NCBI GenBank assembly: GCA_025399215.1
Contig: MU621274.1
Span: 1-31,790 of the forward strand
Length of the DNA: 31,790 nt
Direction of reading: 5' to 3'
Origin: Globomyces pollinis-pini
Lineage: Eukaryota; Chytridiomycota; Chytridiomycetes; Rhizophydiales; Globomycetaceae
Part shown: piece by piece, positions 20,501 through 30,690 of the stretch
Layout: each line of letters begins with the position of its first letter
Numbering within the stretch: the first letter of the stretch is position 1
Translations under genes and position numbers: made by a program
Notes under the pieces: generated by a model
The model's database searches: none
What the model saw: the letters and a program-made list of their open reading frames with translations, nothing else
What the model was told of the DNA's origin: nothing

Positions 20501-21638
20501 GAAAAGTTAAAATTACATGGAATACCTGTACATCAAAACTATACATTTGATTCATATCAAACTAATGATGGTTATATAACTGCAATTTCATTTCTGGTAA
20601 ATTTTAAAAATCTAACGATGATTAGGATAAAAATTCCCGAAAGGTTTTTGTATCCAATGTTGATATTTTTCTATATGCTGACCAGAAATCGATCCATATC
20701 AATTCATTCAAAACAATCAATGATGCATGCTTAGTCTATGATGGTGCATTAGTCATCGACAAAGATTTCCGAACAACGGATCCATTTATGTAATCATCTT
20801 GAACGCTAACAAAAATATTAGATTTGGAGCTGGAACAGCAACCAAATATGCAACAGCAGAAAAAACCGATTGGCTACCAAGTATGTACAGCTCCAAAGAA
20901 ATTGGAAATCGATTGGCATGGGTCATGATGCATTTCTTTGATCCAAACGTTCATCCATTAAGTTTAACAGAAGAAAAAAGGAAATATACATATAGAGATT
21001 CATTAAAACGAAGAGCCAATTTACCTGGTGGGCTCAAATACTTTAGCTTTGACATGCCAAAACTACCCAATTTCAAACCTGATCCATTGGTTCGTTATGT
21101 ATTCTCACACTTAGTCACGAAACTTGGAAATAACTGTTCCAAATATGGAATATAGTTGTATTCATGTTGATCAACGAGGATATATCCAAGCATTTGAATA
21201 TATTGGTCCACGGGATATTCCAATGTCCAATCTAGAATGTTTATATTCAAGACATGAAAAATACTTTAACAGATTGATTGCTAGATTTGATGAAGGTGTC
21301 ATTCCAGACTTTATTCCGTAAACTTTTAATTTATCATTTATTTTATTATAGGTTCTTCAATGAAACTTGGGCATTATGCTTATTCCATGATCGATTCCCA
21401 GCTTTTATACAAAAATCTCGTGCAGATGGTTTAGTACTTGAAAATGAAACTACAAAGATTATGGTGGAATTGAGGAAAAATCATAAAAAGGTATTATTAT
21501 AGTTTTAATTGTTTGTAGATGAACGAACGTGATTTAGAAGCTATTTATGATAGATTTGACCAATCTCCCGATCGTGAAGAATGGAATAAGTCCGTGTTTG
21601 ATTATCTTCTCAAAACTCAAGTATTTAAACAATGGTAA
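17595..21638 (+). CDS. CFAP61: Cilia- and flagella-associated protein 61
   Basis: Eighteen exons (17595-17728, 17761-17965, 17995-18384, 18419-18502, 18533-19056, 19085-19591, 19621-19720, 19749-19823, 19855-19958, 19994-20101, 20134-20295, 20327-20364, 20394-20596, 20626-20789, 20822-21089, 21115-21317, 21352-21490, 21519-21638) join in one frame across 17 introns of 25-35 nt, giving 1175 residues, close to the roughly 1200 of animal CFAP61. The N-terminal half has acetyltransferase-fold-like segments (FDVRLARVEDCDDLVPI, VKLATPQHLNSILNLAV). At about residues 649-674 a dinucleotide-binding strand-loop (TRIVVVGGSDTGISFLETL) opens a Rossmann-like domain. The C terminus contains the family hallmark ETWALCLFHDRF. 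CFAP61 belongs to the calmodulin- and spoke-associated complex at radial spoke 3 and is needed for flagellar beating. Its presence implies a motile flagellated stage. It converges with MLH1, with 114 bp between the two stop codons. Confidence 0.95.
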
Positions 21639-21752
21639 TAAAACTGAATCTTTTTATGTTTTCAAATCAATTTACACTTCTATGTTCAGATCATTTGAAC
21701 GTTTCGAATTCAGATACAATTGCAAAATAAAAATAAAATCTATTAACCATAA

Positions 21753-24700
21753 TCAGCATCGTTCAAATATCTTGTACAAATCATGTAAACTAGCCAAATT
21801 CCGTACCACACCATCCTCTACCCACTTACCCAATCCAATCACATTTCGTAACGCTGGAAACAACATATGATTTACCTCATATTCATATCGTACCAGATCG
21901 AGTTGGGGTATATTCTGGAATTGATAGAAAATTGATAATTCCGTACTGACAGCTTCAAAGCATGGTTTTTCCTCTTGCCAATTCACCTATAATTAAGATT
22001 GTAAATTTACATGTGTGGCTAGACGTAAAATGAACTCAGGTAGTTTAACCATATTAGGTATATAATCGGTCAATAGAACAGGTAAACCGGTTAAATATCC
22101 TAAAATGAGATTATAGACAAAACTACCATTAGAATCAATACGAATGGAAAAATATTCAAGTAGCATTGCACTCTTTTCTATCAGCAATTCCATAACTTCT
22201 TGTGCCATTTCATCCTTCCCTGCCATACGTTCCTCATCGTACAAGCCATCCTGAGTATCCAACATAATAATCACACATTCTTTCACACACACCGGTGTCA
22301 TTTCAATTAGCCCAAAGTTTGAAACCCCTTTTAAGATCGTTTGATAAAAGAATTGTTGACTGGTTTAAGCATTTCATTATCTACCTTATGTCTACATAAT
22401 TTACTAAAAGAAGATTGGTTTGATGTTGTATCAATGCTAATTGTTCATTATAATATCCTACAAAAGTATGTTCATGAAAAATTTCCGTCAACCCTACTTT
22501 TAGAATGTCAGAATACCTTTATGCTCCTGGGCACTTATCTCACCAATAAGCTCAAGCACACTGGTAAGATGAATATCAATCCATTGTTTGGGCACTTCAA
22601 TTTCAACTACTGTATCTACTACTGTAGAGACGCTTGAATCAATATTTTCTGCATCATAATGTTTAATATCAAGCACATCGGAAGGTTTCATGGAATTTAA
22701 GGTTGTATCAGCGCTACTGGATTGTTCATGGTAGTCTTCTATGGTCTGCTCCACAGATCCAGATATTCTTTCGCCAGGACACACTATTAGCGTATTATCT
22801 TCAATATCGTTTATCTGTGTGTCAATTACATCAGCATTAATATCAGAAGTTTTCAGTTCGTGAATAAGCTCTATGCGCTGTTTTTTATTCACATTTAAAT
22901 GTGCAATATTTTTATCCACAAATGAGTCTAATGTTCTTGTTCTGCTATCTGTTCGTACCAGCAAATGCGGCTTGCTACTGTTTTGGCTTGATTGCGATTG
23001 CTGAGATTGACTGCTGATTCCCATATTGTTATTAAAGGATTTATCTAGCGAATTATCTACTTTAGTCATACCTGGAAAGAATTAATAACGATTAAGCGGT
23101 GCAATTCGTGTAAGTTTTGGATACAACCATATATACAAGTAGTCAGCAACGTGACATATCGAAAAAATTTAATCAAGTACGTACCAGGTTTAATAATTGA
23201 TATGGAACTTGCACCAAATACAGTCTAATCTTAAACCACCAAAACGCAAACCTGTACTGGAAAACTACGCGACCCACTGTGATCTTTCAGCTTTTCCTCT
23301 ATTACGTTGCAAATTTCCATCACAATCAAGTCCTCTTTTAGGAAATGTACTTGTGATTTAGTAGGATGAACATTCACATCAATTAAATGTGGTTCGATTT
23401 CCAATGAGATATATATGATATAATGGGCTTGTTTTGATAGGTATTTGGTGTACAGTTGGTCAATGCTTTTCTTAAGGCTGATACAATCAACAAGTCTAGC
23501 AAGTTTAGCAATTGGTAATGATTGAGAATCTATAATATAGAAAAGAACAAATAATGAAACATAAGATATGTATCAAAAGTACAAGAGAAATATTGGGTGA
23601 ATAGTAAATTCAAATAATGTGAATACAACTGTTCACCATGCATAATGTAGAAGAAATAATGCGAATTTTTAAAGACAACCTTTGATTGATAAAAAGCAAA
23701 ACTGCTTTTCGTTTACAAACTGCATTTGGAACTGAAAAGCAAGCATGTAATTTGTAATGCAAGATAGAGCTACTATGTGACAATTCAATCAACTGTTTAG
23801 CAAGGTTCGAGCCGTAGATACGAGTGATGGCGTCAATGGTATTGGAAGGGATGGTATTGAGGTCGAGGTGGTTGGATCCGTGCTGATGATTAGGAATCAA
23901 AGATACCTTTTTGCAAGTGAATTTAATGTGAGAATTGTGAATTGAATATTTTTGAATTACATCTGATAGTGAGAAACTAATTGTTACCCAGGATACGAGA
24001 ATACTCTTCATTAACATTCTTAAATGCCTTTTTCCTATTTTGCTGGTTATAAAAGAGGTCCTCAATCTAAAGTTATTGTCGAGTGTATAAGTACTGTGAT
24101 AGTGGTACCAATATTTCCAGCAGTAGGTTTTAAAGAATTTGGAATCATTTTTCCGTCCAAGTATGCAGCTCTTTGGTAAGTTTAATATATAAGAATACTT
24201 ATAAGCAAGGTTTGAGTCTTTAGTTTTCGTAGAGACAGAGAGATGTGCGATATGAGAAATTGAAGCCAATGCTTCACCTCTGAAGCCATAAGTATTTAAA
24301 GACTTTAAATCTACGATTGTTAGCATTTGGTGTACACAGAAATATATAAAACACATCCAGTAATTGAAATGCAGTGTGAATACGTCGAACACAGGTTCAG
24401 CAAATCCAGTTATTTAAAGTCCGTTTTGTATTTGTAAAAGAAAGTTTTGATAATTACCATCAAAACAAGATAACTTTGAGGTGGTGAAGCGTTCACAGAG
24501 CAATGGTAAATCATCTTTGTGGATACCACTATAGATAGCAGTTAATAAACAAATAGATACCTAAGATTAGATATTATATAGTTAGTACGATCCATTATCT
24601 GATATAGAGATAAGTTTGAGACCCTAAGGATTAAAATGGATATTTGATACGGCATTAGTGAATGAGAGATGAATTGTTGTAGCACTAGCATCTATAGAAT

Positions 24701-24880
24701 TTTCAATGAGTTCTTTGATAGCATTTGAAGGTCTTTGTATAATCTATGGTTAGTTAGGGTACTTTGTAAGTAATTGAATAAGGAACAAGGTAATTATGAT
24801 AGGATTAGAATTACTTCGCCAGCAGCAATTCGGTTAATTGTAGTCTCATCCAATTTCCTGATTCTTTTTTGTCCGGTCAT
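21753..24880 (-). CDS. MLH1: DNA mismatch repair protein MLH1 (MutL homologue)
   Basis: Sixteen exons run from the ATG at 24880 to 21753: 24880-24815, 24743-24651, 24623-24589, 24528-24458, 24310-24199, 24170-24095, 24066-23988, 23962-23907, 23882-23680, 23495-23252, 23224-23185, 23071-22517, 22493-22385, 22359-22127, 22099-22011, 21986-21753. They join in frame to 764 residues (human MLH1 has 756). GHKL ATPase motifs are ELIENSIDA (Glu33, Asn37), SDNGSGI (62-67) and NTYGFRGEALAS (94-105). DVNVHPTK and LLFINQRLV follow, then the VRTDSRTRTLDSF linker, and the C-terminal dimerisation domain ends in the MLH1-specific FERC. MLH1 pairs with PMS1 or MLH3 partners in mismatch repair and crossover resolution. 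Introns range from 23 nt (22494-22516) to 184 nt. One 60-nt intron (24529-24588) splits exactly into two abutting GT-AG units. The usual PAR/ATR-type motif after LFYN reads QQNRKK here. Confidence 0.96.
24529..24588 (-). other. Stacked double intron in MLH1 (28 + 32 nt, no exon between)
   Basis: The intron between MLH1 exons 3 and 4 is 60 nt. On the minus strand it reads as two complete intron-like units, 24588-24561 and 24560-24529, joined AG|GT at CTTAG|GTATC. Unit 1 begins GTACTAAC and has TCTAAT near its end. Unit 2 begins GTATCT and has TTAAC before CTATAG. Excision of both is needed to restore DNGSGI. Confidence 0.75.
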
Positions 24881-25060
24881 GAACTTCTGAAGCCAAAGTT
24901 GTAACCCTAACTCATTCGTAACCCTAGACAAAGTAGTACAAAAGAAATGATTGCTAGTGTTTTATTGGTTACTATCATTGATTTATGGCTAACTGTTAAT
25001 GCCCTCGTGATATAATAAACTGTCTCCTGTTAATGCCCTTGTGCTATAGATGTTATCATC
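24881..25060. repeat. Short intergenic region with a direct repeat at the chitin synthase 3' end
   Basis: Between the MLH1 start and the chitin synthase stop, the sequence around CTGTTAATGCCCTCGTGATA (24991-25010) recurs as CTGTTAATGCCCTTGTGCTA at 25027-25046, 36 bp apart. The second copy contains the last codons and stop of the chitin synthase (minus strand). This is a small 3'-end duplication, and the short gap to MLH1 must hold the MLH1 promoter. Confidence 0.65.
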
Positions 25061-28000
25061 ATGTCAATCGCTTCCTTCCTCTCTTGAACTACACTACCAT
25101 ACCGTGCACTTAACAAATCTCGTATCTCCTTGCGCGTCTTCTGACTTAAATCATACTCTCGCATCATACTCCGTAATTCATTCTTCATCTCTTCTTCACT
25201 CACTTTCATAATTTCTTCATCTTGCATCACTTCATCTTCTTCTGGACTCTTTCCAACCCTATTATGTGTATATCGTATGGATTTGTCGGACTCAGTACCA
25301 AATTCTGATAAAGTTCCATTCCACTGCCATTTTATCATCTCCATCTCCCCTTCAGTCACCTTTGATTACTCAATAATGATCATACCTAAACGTTAAAGCT
25401 GCCATTCTCATACCTAAACTTAACTTGCAAATGATTTGTACCTAAGATGAGTATTCATTCAATCAAATACCGATTCTGGTTCAAATGATGTCTCTTCTTC
25501 TTCCTCAACCTGTCTTGTGTTTCCCCATGTGAAATCATCAAAGTGCCAAAATGAATACAAAGGGACGAAAAATCCAATAATTGGCATCGCCAGTACATAC
25601 TAATATCAAATAAGTATCCTTCATACAATAATCATCCATCCTATTTGTGCCCATGCTCGTTTCGTTACAAAAATTAATGCTTGTAACCTATGCATCAATA
25701 CAGAAACATTGTTACCTAGTTGTTAAAAAACAGCAATTCACCTGGAAAGTTAACAAAAAAAATGGTAACCTAAGATGATCAGTGGAAGCTAGGATACCCA
25801 TAAGCAGCAGACAGCATCACAATTGAAACAACAGGAAGTACATCCGACTGAATAACAATCGAATATATAATATAAATAATATACAACAATCCAGCAGGTT
25901 GTACCACTGTTGAAAACAAATCCAAAAGAATAACAAACCTCATCGAAAACACACAACATCCACATAACTGTTCAACTGACAACAAGTCAAATAGATTATG
26001 CACTGTCGAATTAATCCATCGCCTTCGTTGTGATAATAAAACACGCCATTGATCAGGTACCACTGTCCAACATGTTGCCATACCATTAAACCTTAATTTC
26101 AACCTTGGGAAATTTTTGAGCATTAAAGTTGTCAAATATCGATCTTCCCCCAATTGCAATAAATTTTTTAAATGAAGAGTGTTTATGTTGGATTCACTAT
26201 ATGCGCTGGTAATACGATGTGAGATGAGTATTGGTGTAGATTGTCGTTTTTGAGTTTGCTTGATTCGGTACATGCAGAAACAACCTGGCAAACATGTCAC
26301 TGCGCCAAACATAGATTCAAATGACTTGGATAGATGATGAGATATAAAATATTCATACACCTACACAGTTAAGTAGTCAAAATCTTTGATATGATTTCAG
26401 TTTTAAAAGTGATAATCCCAATGACGAGGATTCATCATCATTATGAATACTGCGATTAAATTGTGATTGAGATAAATGAATAAAGACGACTAATAATACT
26501 AGTGGGGAACCTACCTGAATCATAGTCACCCAACTATCACGATCGTTCAAGATCAACGTCTCTCCACATATCCCCATCACTTGCACATCATGTACCATAG
26601 ACGATATTAAATGGGTTAAAGCCGTCGTATTCACGATGGTATCCGCATCTACCATCAACAGATACTCAAAAAGACCAGGATTGTAACCCAACTGTTGGAA
26701 TTTGTTGCATAGAGTACGTTCTAAAGGATTCATTGCTTGGTTGTAATGGATTCGTGATAAAAGGCGCATCAAAATCATTTGGCTATCACGTTTACCTTTA
26801 CAATATCAATTTATTGTGGTTACCTAAAGAATCAATATTGGAATGTAAACTTACCTCGATTTCCAGGTCGAGTTGGCTCTTTTCCATTTCCAATTTTAAT
26901 TACAAATATAAATGGAATTGATTTCCCATTCTTCATGAACAATCCCGAGTACACTATTCCACGATTGATCTTCAACTCACCCTCACCGATACTTTCAAAA
27001 GCATCAGACCTAATTTGGGAATCTGGTTCCAAATCCAATACTTGTAAGATAATCTCTGGGGTTGGTATATCATTCCCCGATCCTGTCACCAAACCTACGA
27101 TCAACATTTCAAAACAAACCATCGGCCACGATAAATAGAAACTTGCGGGTTGAATCGTAATCTAATGATAAGATAGAATCCAATGTATTTTGAATTGATT
27201 CGAATGATTCTGTATAGCAAGGTACGAGTACAATAACAAATTTATCACATTGCTCTGGATCGCCTTGATAACCACATCGAATTGCAGCCAGAAATTTACA
27301 AACAATGACTGATACCAACAAGATTGTGAAACTTAACAACAAATAATTTGAAATTTGACATTTCAATGAATTTCGATTATCTACCGTTCCAATATAAAAC
27401 AAATTATTTATGCATTGAAAGTATAATGGTGATTTCGGATCTGTACGTGTAATCTGTAACCATTGTTTCGTAGCATCTGTACCATAGAAATTTGAAAATA
27501 ATGCTTCAACAGATGGACCCAAGAATCGAACTCTGGAATTGAAATAACTGGAGATGTCATAGACGTTATCTCCAATGATGATCAACCGATTATTAGCACT
27601 GGAGATTTTTTGGATGTATGATATACTCCATGCCACTCTGGCTCTTGCATATCGGTTCATATATTCCAGGTATTGTTTCGGAACCCCTTGACTATCATTG
27701 CTTTTGTGTGCATAGATTGGTTTTGATCGTTTCGATAGATTATCCCAAGTGGGATCTGGAATGGGCAACCCTGGACAATACCTTTCAAATGATTGTTGTT
27801 TATAGAATAGCGAAGAAATGTCTTTTCCTAGTAAACTTTCGAATTGATACTCCGGAACTTTATATCCTTTATCATGGTTCATAATCAATTCAGATATCTC
27901 ATAGACACGGCCGTATCCAAATACCCATGGATCTTTAATTGTTAATTTACCATACCATCATACCTTTAATATCTGTTCGAGTTGCGATTTCTGATACACT

Positions 28001-28330
28001 GTACACATTCTGATCAGGACACACCACTCGTCCCAACCCAATAATGAAAAATAGTAAAGATGCTGAGATGAGAAAGATGATAATGCATATGGCGACCTAA
28101 AAAATCAGAATATCATTACCCACCTTTTCACGCCATGCCATTCTGACTTGATTTGTCTTCATGCCGGATACTCGTAGACAACAGGATGGGATATACCACG
28201 TCAAACACCAAGTACAACAGAGCCATCTACACCTAGCTCGAGTCATTTTCTTCTTTTTTGGCCTTGGAATTTTCTCTTTCACATTGGTGTTCACTTCTAT
28301 TATTTCATCAGTATCATTTTCAGTCGCCAT
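25030..28330 (-). CDS. Chitin synthase, class V/VII-like (cytochrome b5-like, CHS2 and DEK_C domains; no myosin motor)
   Basis: Nine exons (28330-28124, 28096-27964, 27932-27120, 27094-26855, 26795-26515, 26360-25798, 25687-25627, 25599-25471, 25359-25030) give 918 residues from the ATG at 28330. After an acidic and Lys-rich N terminus come two hydrophobic segments around VRMAWREKV, a cytochrome-b5-like region ([16 protein letters not shown], about 229-244), another helix, and the processive GT2 domain: [15 protein letters not shown] (380-385), GNRGKRDSQM, VDADT (513-517), GEDRYLTT (629-636) and QRRRWINS (669-676). C-terminal membrane helices, an acidic tail ETSFEPES and a DEK_C-type helical domain at the last 60 residues follow. 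The enzyme polymerises UDP-GlcNAc into chitin at the plasma membrane. Many relatives carry an N-terminal myosin motor, and none is present upstream here. Three introns (25360-25470, 25688-25797, 26796-26854) are stacks of abutting mini-introns. The 154-nt intron at 26361-26514 is not. Confidence 0.95.
25360..25470 (-). other. Stack of four abutting introns in the chitin synthase gene (29+28+28+26 nt)
   Basis: The 111-nt interval between exons 8 and 9 divides without remainder into four GT...AG units on the minus strand: 25470-25442, 25441-25414, 25413-25386 and 25385-25360. Junctions are CTTAG|GTACA, TTTAG|GTATG and TTTAG|GTATG, and the last acceptor is CAAAG. Units 2 to 4 each have a branch-point-like motif near the end (GTTAAG, TTTAAC, AGTAAT). 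The host exons read EPES|VTEGE in phase 0. Confidence 0.75.
25688..25797 (-). other. Stack of four abutting introns in the chitin synthase gene (28+28+26+28 nt)
   Basis: The 110-nt interval between exons 6 and 7 divides exactly into four GT...AG units on the minus strand: 25797-25770, 25769-25742, 25741-25716 and 25715-25688. Junctions are CTTAG|GTTAC, TCCAG|GTGAA and ACTAG|GTAAC, and the last acceptor is GCATAG. Branch-like motifs are CTGAT, GTTAAC, TTTAAC and TTGAT. The exons join as AAYG|LQALIF, as expected for the family. Confidence 0.75.
26796..26854 (-). other. Stacked double intron in the chitin synthase gene (31 + 28 nt)
   Basis: The 59-nt interval between exons 4 and 5 divides exactly into 26854-26824 and 26823-26796 on the minus strand, with junction TTTAG|GTAAC. 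Removing both units restores the conserved GNRGKRDSQM motif. Removing only the first leaves an early stop. Confidence 0.75.
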
Positions 28331-28493
28331 ACTGTCATTATGGCTTCTTGTCAACCAGTTTTATACTTCTGTGAATGTGAAATAACGTGTCAATTGTGTA
28401 GAGTTAAAATATGTTAAAAAAATCTAATTTCGCCATGAATAAAGTTATATTAAAATAAAAACAAATACGAATACAAATCATCAAGATATTGAA

Positions 28494-28952
28494 TTAGACG
28501 TTATCTACTGAACCGATACGATAAACCATTATAAACCGACGCGATTTAAACATACCAATATTGGAAAAATCAAATTCACAGTCTTTCCAATCTTTAGCCA
28601 ATTCTCTCAAACTGGCACAAGCATTACGATACCCATACACCACATGTGCACACATCATGACGATCCCAAAAGTATAACACCCTAATCCGATAAAATACAT
28701 GACCAGATTAAACTCGTAAAGGAACGCATTGATAAGTGCTAGGATAATGGTGACCATGAATAGTGCAAATGATGTATAAGAAACCGGTTTTGAGATAGTT
28801 CCTCTTAGAATTGCATTTGCTTTTGACATTCTGTATTCCAATTCCAACTGGTCAATGGAAGTGCTTGCAATTTCAGGACTGGATTTGAATTCTTGGACAT
28901 GGATTAGTGGGTTGATACGTGTGAGACTGCTTGTGATTCGGAACTCTTGCAT
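28494..28952 (-). CDS. Small membrane protein with two helices, unidentified
   Basis: A single exon of 152 residues starts at the ATG at 28952. A hydrophilic N-terminal 60 residues, including a charged SIDQLELEYRM helix, precede two hydrophobic segments (about 58-78 and 84-107). A cytosolic-looking C terminus with a CASLRELAKDWKDCEF helix and a FKSRRFIMVYRIG end follows. I do not recognise the family. It is upstream of, and codirectional with, the chitin synthase, 163 bp from its start codon, and divergent from the polytopic protein at 29.6 kb. A membrane adaptor is one possibility, but the sequence alone gives no function. Confidence 0.6.
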   Translation of the reverse strand: MQEFRITSSLTRINPLIHVQEFKSSPEIASTSIDQLELEYRMSKANAILRGTISKPVSYTSFALFMVTIILALINAFLYEFNLVMYFIGLGCYTFGIVMMCAHVVYGYRNACASLRELAKDWKDCEFDFSNIGMFKSRRFIMVYRIGSVDNV

Positions 28953-29603
28953 TTAACTTTTTCCATTCAGTTTTGGTTTGTTTTTATTATTGAGTCGGAA
29001 TGAGCCATCGTTTCATTGCATCAGCCTGTTCGTCTTTGGTTTTAATTGGAAATCCGGCCAATGACTTGATGGGTTTTTATCCTCTTCTAATTTATTTAGG
29101 AAAGTATTGGTTACAAAAATCTGGTGTCATCGTGTCGTGTTGACATCTGCCCATCCTAGTTTTCTAAAAAAAAAACAGGCAAGTTTGCTTGGCTTCAATT
29201 GGATCCTTTATTACACAGCCTTGTGGTTCAGCTTGGTGTGATTGGTGTGTGCGAGTACTAAGTACTTATCAAGGATAAATGACTACCCAAAATAAGGTCT
29301 TATAGACTCTGCCTTGAACGTGACTGCATCTTTCACCTTTACAGATTAACTAACGATTCCATTAATATATCGCTTTATAAAGACTATTCGTCAACAATTC
29401 TTGGTGAAAGGATAGTTGGAACATGTTTGACCACATGCATTGACCAATATATAGTTCAAAACAATATTTTAAGGAAACCAACTCATAAAACACATATTTA
29501 ATGCACACCATGGAACTGCGTAATGAGTAATATCAACTGAACGTCATCAATCTATCGCGTCACCCAATTGTCGATCATGCAATCTTTCCAATTCATACAT
29601 TAA
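28953..29603. promoter_or_regulatory. Divergent intergenic region
   Basis: About 650 bp lie between two divergently transcribed membrane-protein genes. I see no coding frame or clear structured element, only an A-run at 29167-29175. Promoters for both neighbours must be here. Confidence 0.4.
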
Positions 29604-30604
29604 ATGAATTTCTTTGCAGCCATCATCGCTCTGCCTTGCTTTATCTTAATCTTCAGCTTTGAAACGTATTTGGTCTTCAAGCATGGAATTCGTAAAGGTT
29701 CTTATGCAATACAAGTCAAAGCTCTCTATGTGGTTTCTTTTATTCAAATGGTATCTTGTTTCTTTTGGTTCTTTGGTTTTGCCCTTGGTAAATTGGATAA
29801 TATCTTCTCGGAAGGAGAATCAGAAGGAGAATCTATCAATTGTATTGGATTGGTTGGGGCCGAAATTTGCTTATCTATCTTTCAATGTATCATGTCTTCT
29901 TTGGCATTATACAATACTATTCTATTGTATCATATTCAACCAAAAGCGTGTATGATCCTATCTTATATTAACTCTTTTAGCGAAAATCAGATCTGGGTTT
30001 ACTAGAAAATCCAAAATCTTTTTTGTATGTGTTGTATTTTGTTTATCAGTTTATACTGTACTTTGCTGGACTACAGCCCAACAACGTCGTTGTCCATTAG
30101 CAAAACCATACATTCTACCTCAATTCTATCACATCTTTTATCCAGTTTTCTTGATTATTGATTCCATCTGTTGGGGTTATAGTTATATTCAATTTCGTAA
30201 ATTGAGAGCTCAACTTTTGGCTGCCGGTAAAGATATTCAGTCTGGAGCTCGTGAAATGGATACTAGATTAGAAGCAACACTTCGACTTCATGCTTTCCAA
30301 CTTCAAGCAACTTTGATTTCGTCTGCAATTGCGGTAGTTATCTTTATAGCACAATTCAATCTGGATATTAAAATCTTACGTCAAATAGCATGTATGTTTT
30401 GTTTTGCAATGTATTTGGTACGTGATTTTGTTTTGATTTTAGGGTTATGCAGCACGTCGTTTACCAGTGATGATTATTCATACCAAAACGAATGTTAGTG
30501 AATTCTGGGCTAAATATTTGCCTGTTTCTTCAACAAAGACTCAGCTTCAATCCAATGCTGATACTAAGGCCTCAGCAGTTCATACACAATCGATTAAAAA
30601 GTGA
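29604..30604 (+). CDS. Polytopic membrane protein (six to seven helices), unidentified
   Basis: Three exons (29604-29949, 29981-30417, 30443-30604) join across introns of 31 and 25 nt and encode 314 residues. The hydrophobic segments are about 3-24, 38-60, 76-105, 130-148 (IFFVCVVFCLSVYTVLCW), 167-188 and 221-240, with a weaker one at 246-262. Between helices 5 and 6 lies a charged helical stretch of about 30 residues, and the C terminus is a hydrophilic, Ser/Thr/Lys-rich tail. I placed no intron at the GT...AG near 30028-30048, because reading through gives a perfect fourth helix. The topology is GPCR-like, but the conserved blocks of the 7-helix paralogues at 10.7-15.7 kb are absent. AATAAAG overlaps the stop codon. 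Confidence 0.75.
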
Positions 30605-30690
30605 ATAAAGAGACTATAGCTCATTCATCCTCTTATGATACTAAGAAGTGAAAATTTGTAATGTATGAAAATAATTGTATTGAATAAAGA

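Noticed and set aside
26361..26514. Reading the 154-nt chitin synthase intron as another intron stack
   Set aside because: Internal AGs are not followed by GT at unit spacing, so it cannot be divided cleanly. I left it as an ordinary long intron.
28331..28354. Extended chitin synthase N terminus starting at 28354
   Set aside because: The codon there is TTG. The first ATG in frame is at 28330.
30028..30048. A 21-nt GT...AG segment that could be an intron in the polytopic membrane protein gene
   Set aside because: Reading through keeps the frame and produces a clean transmembrane helix, so no intron is needed.
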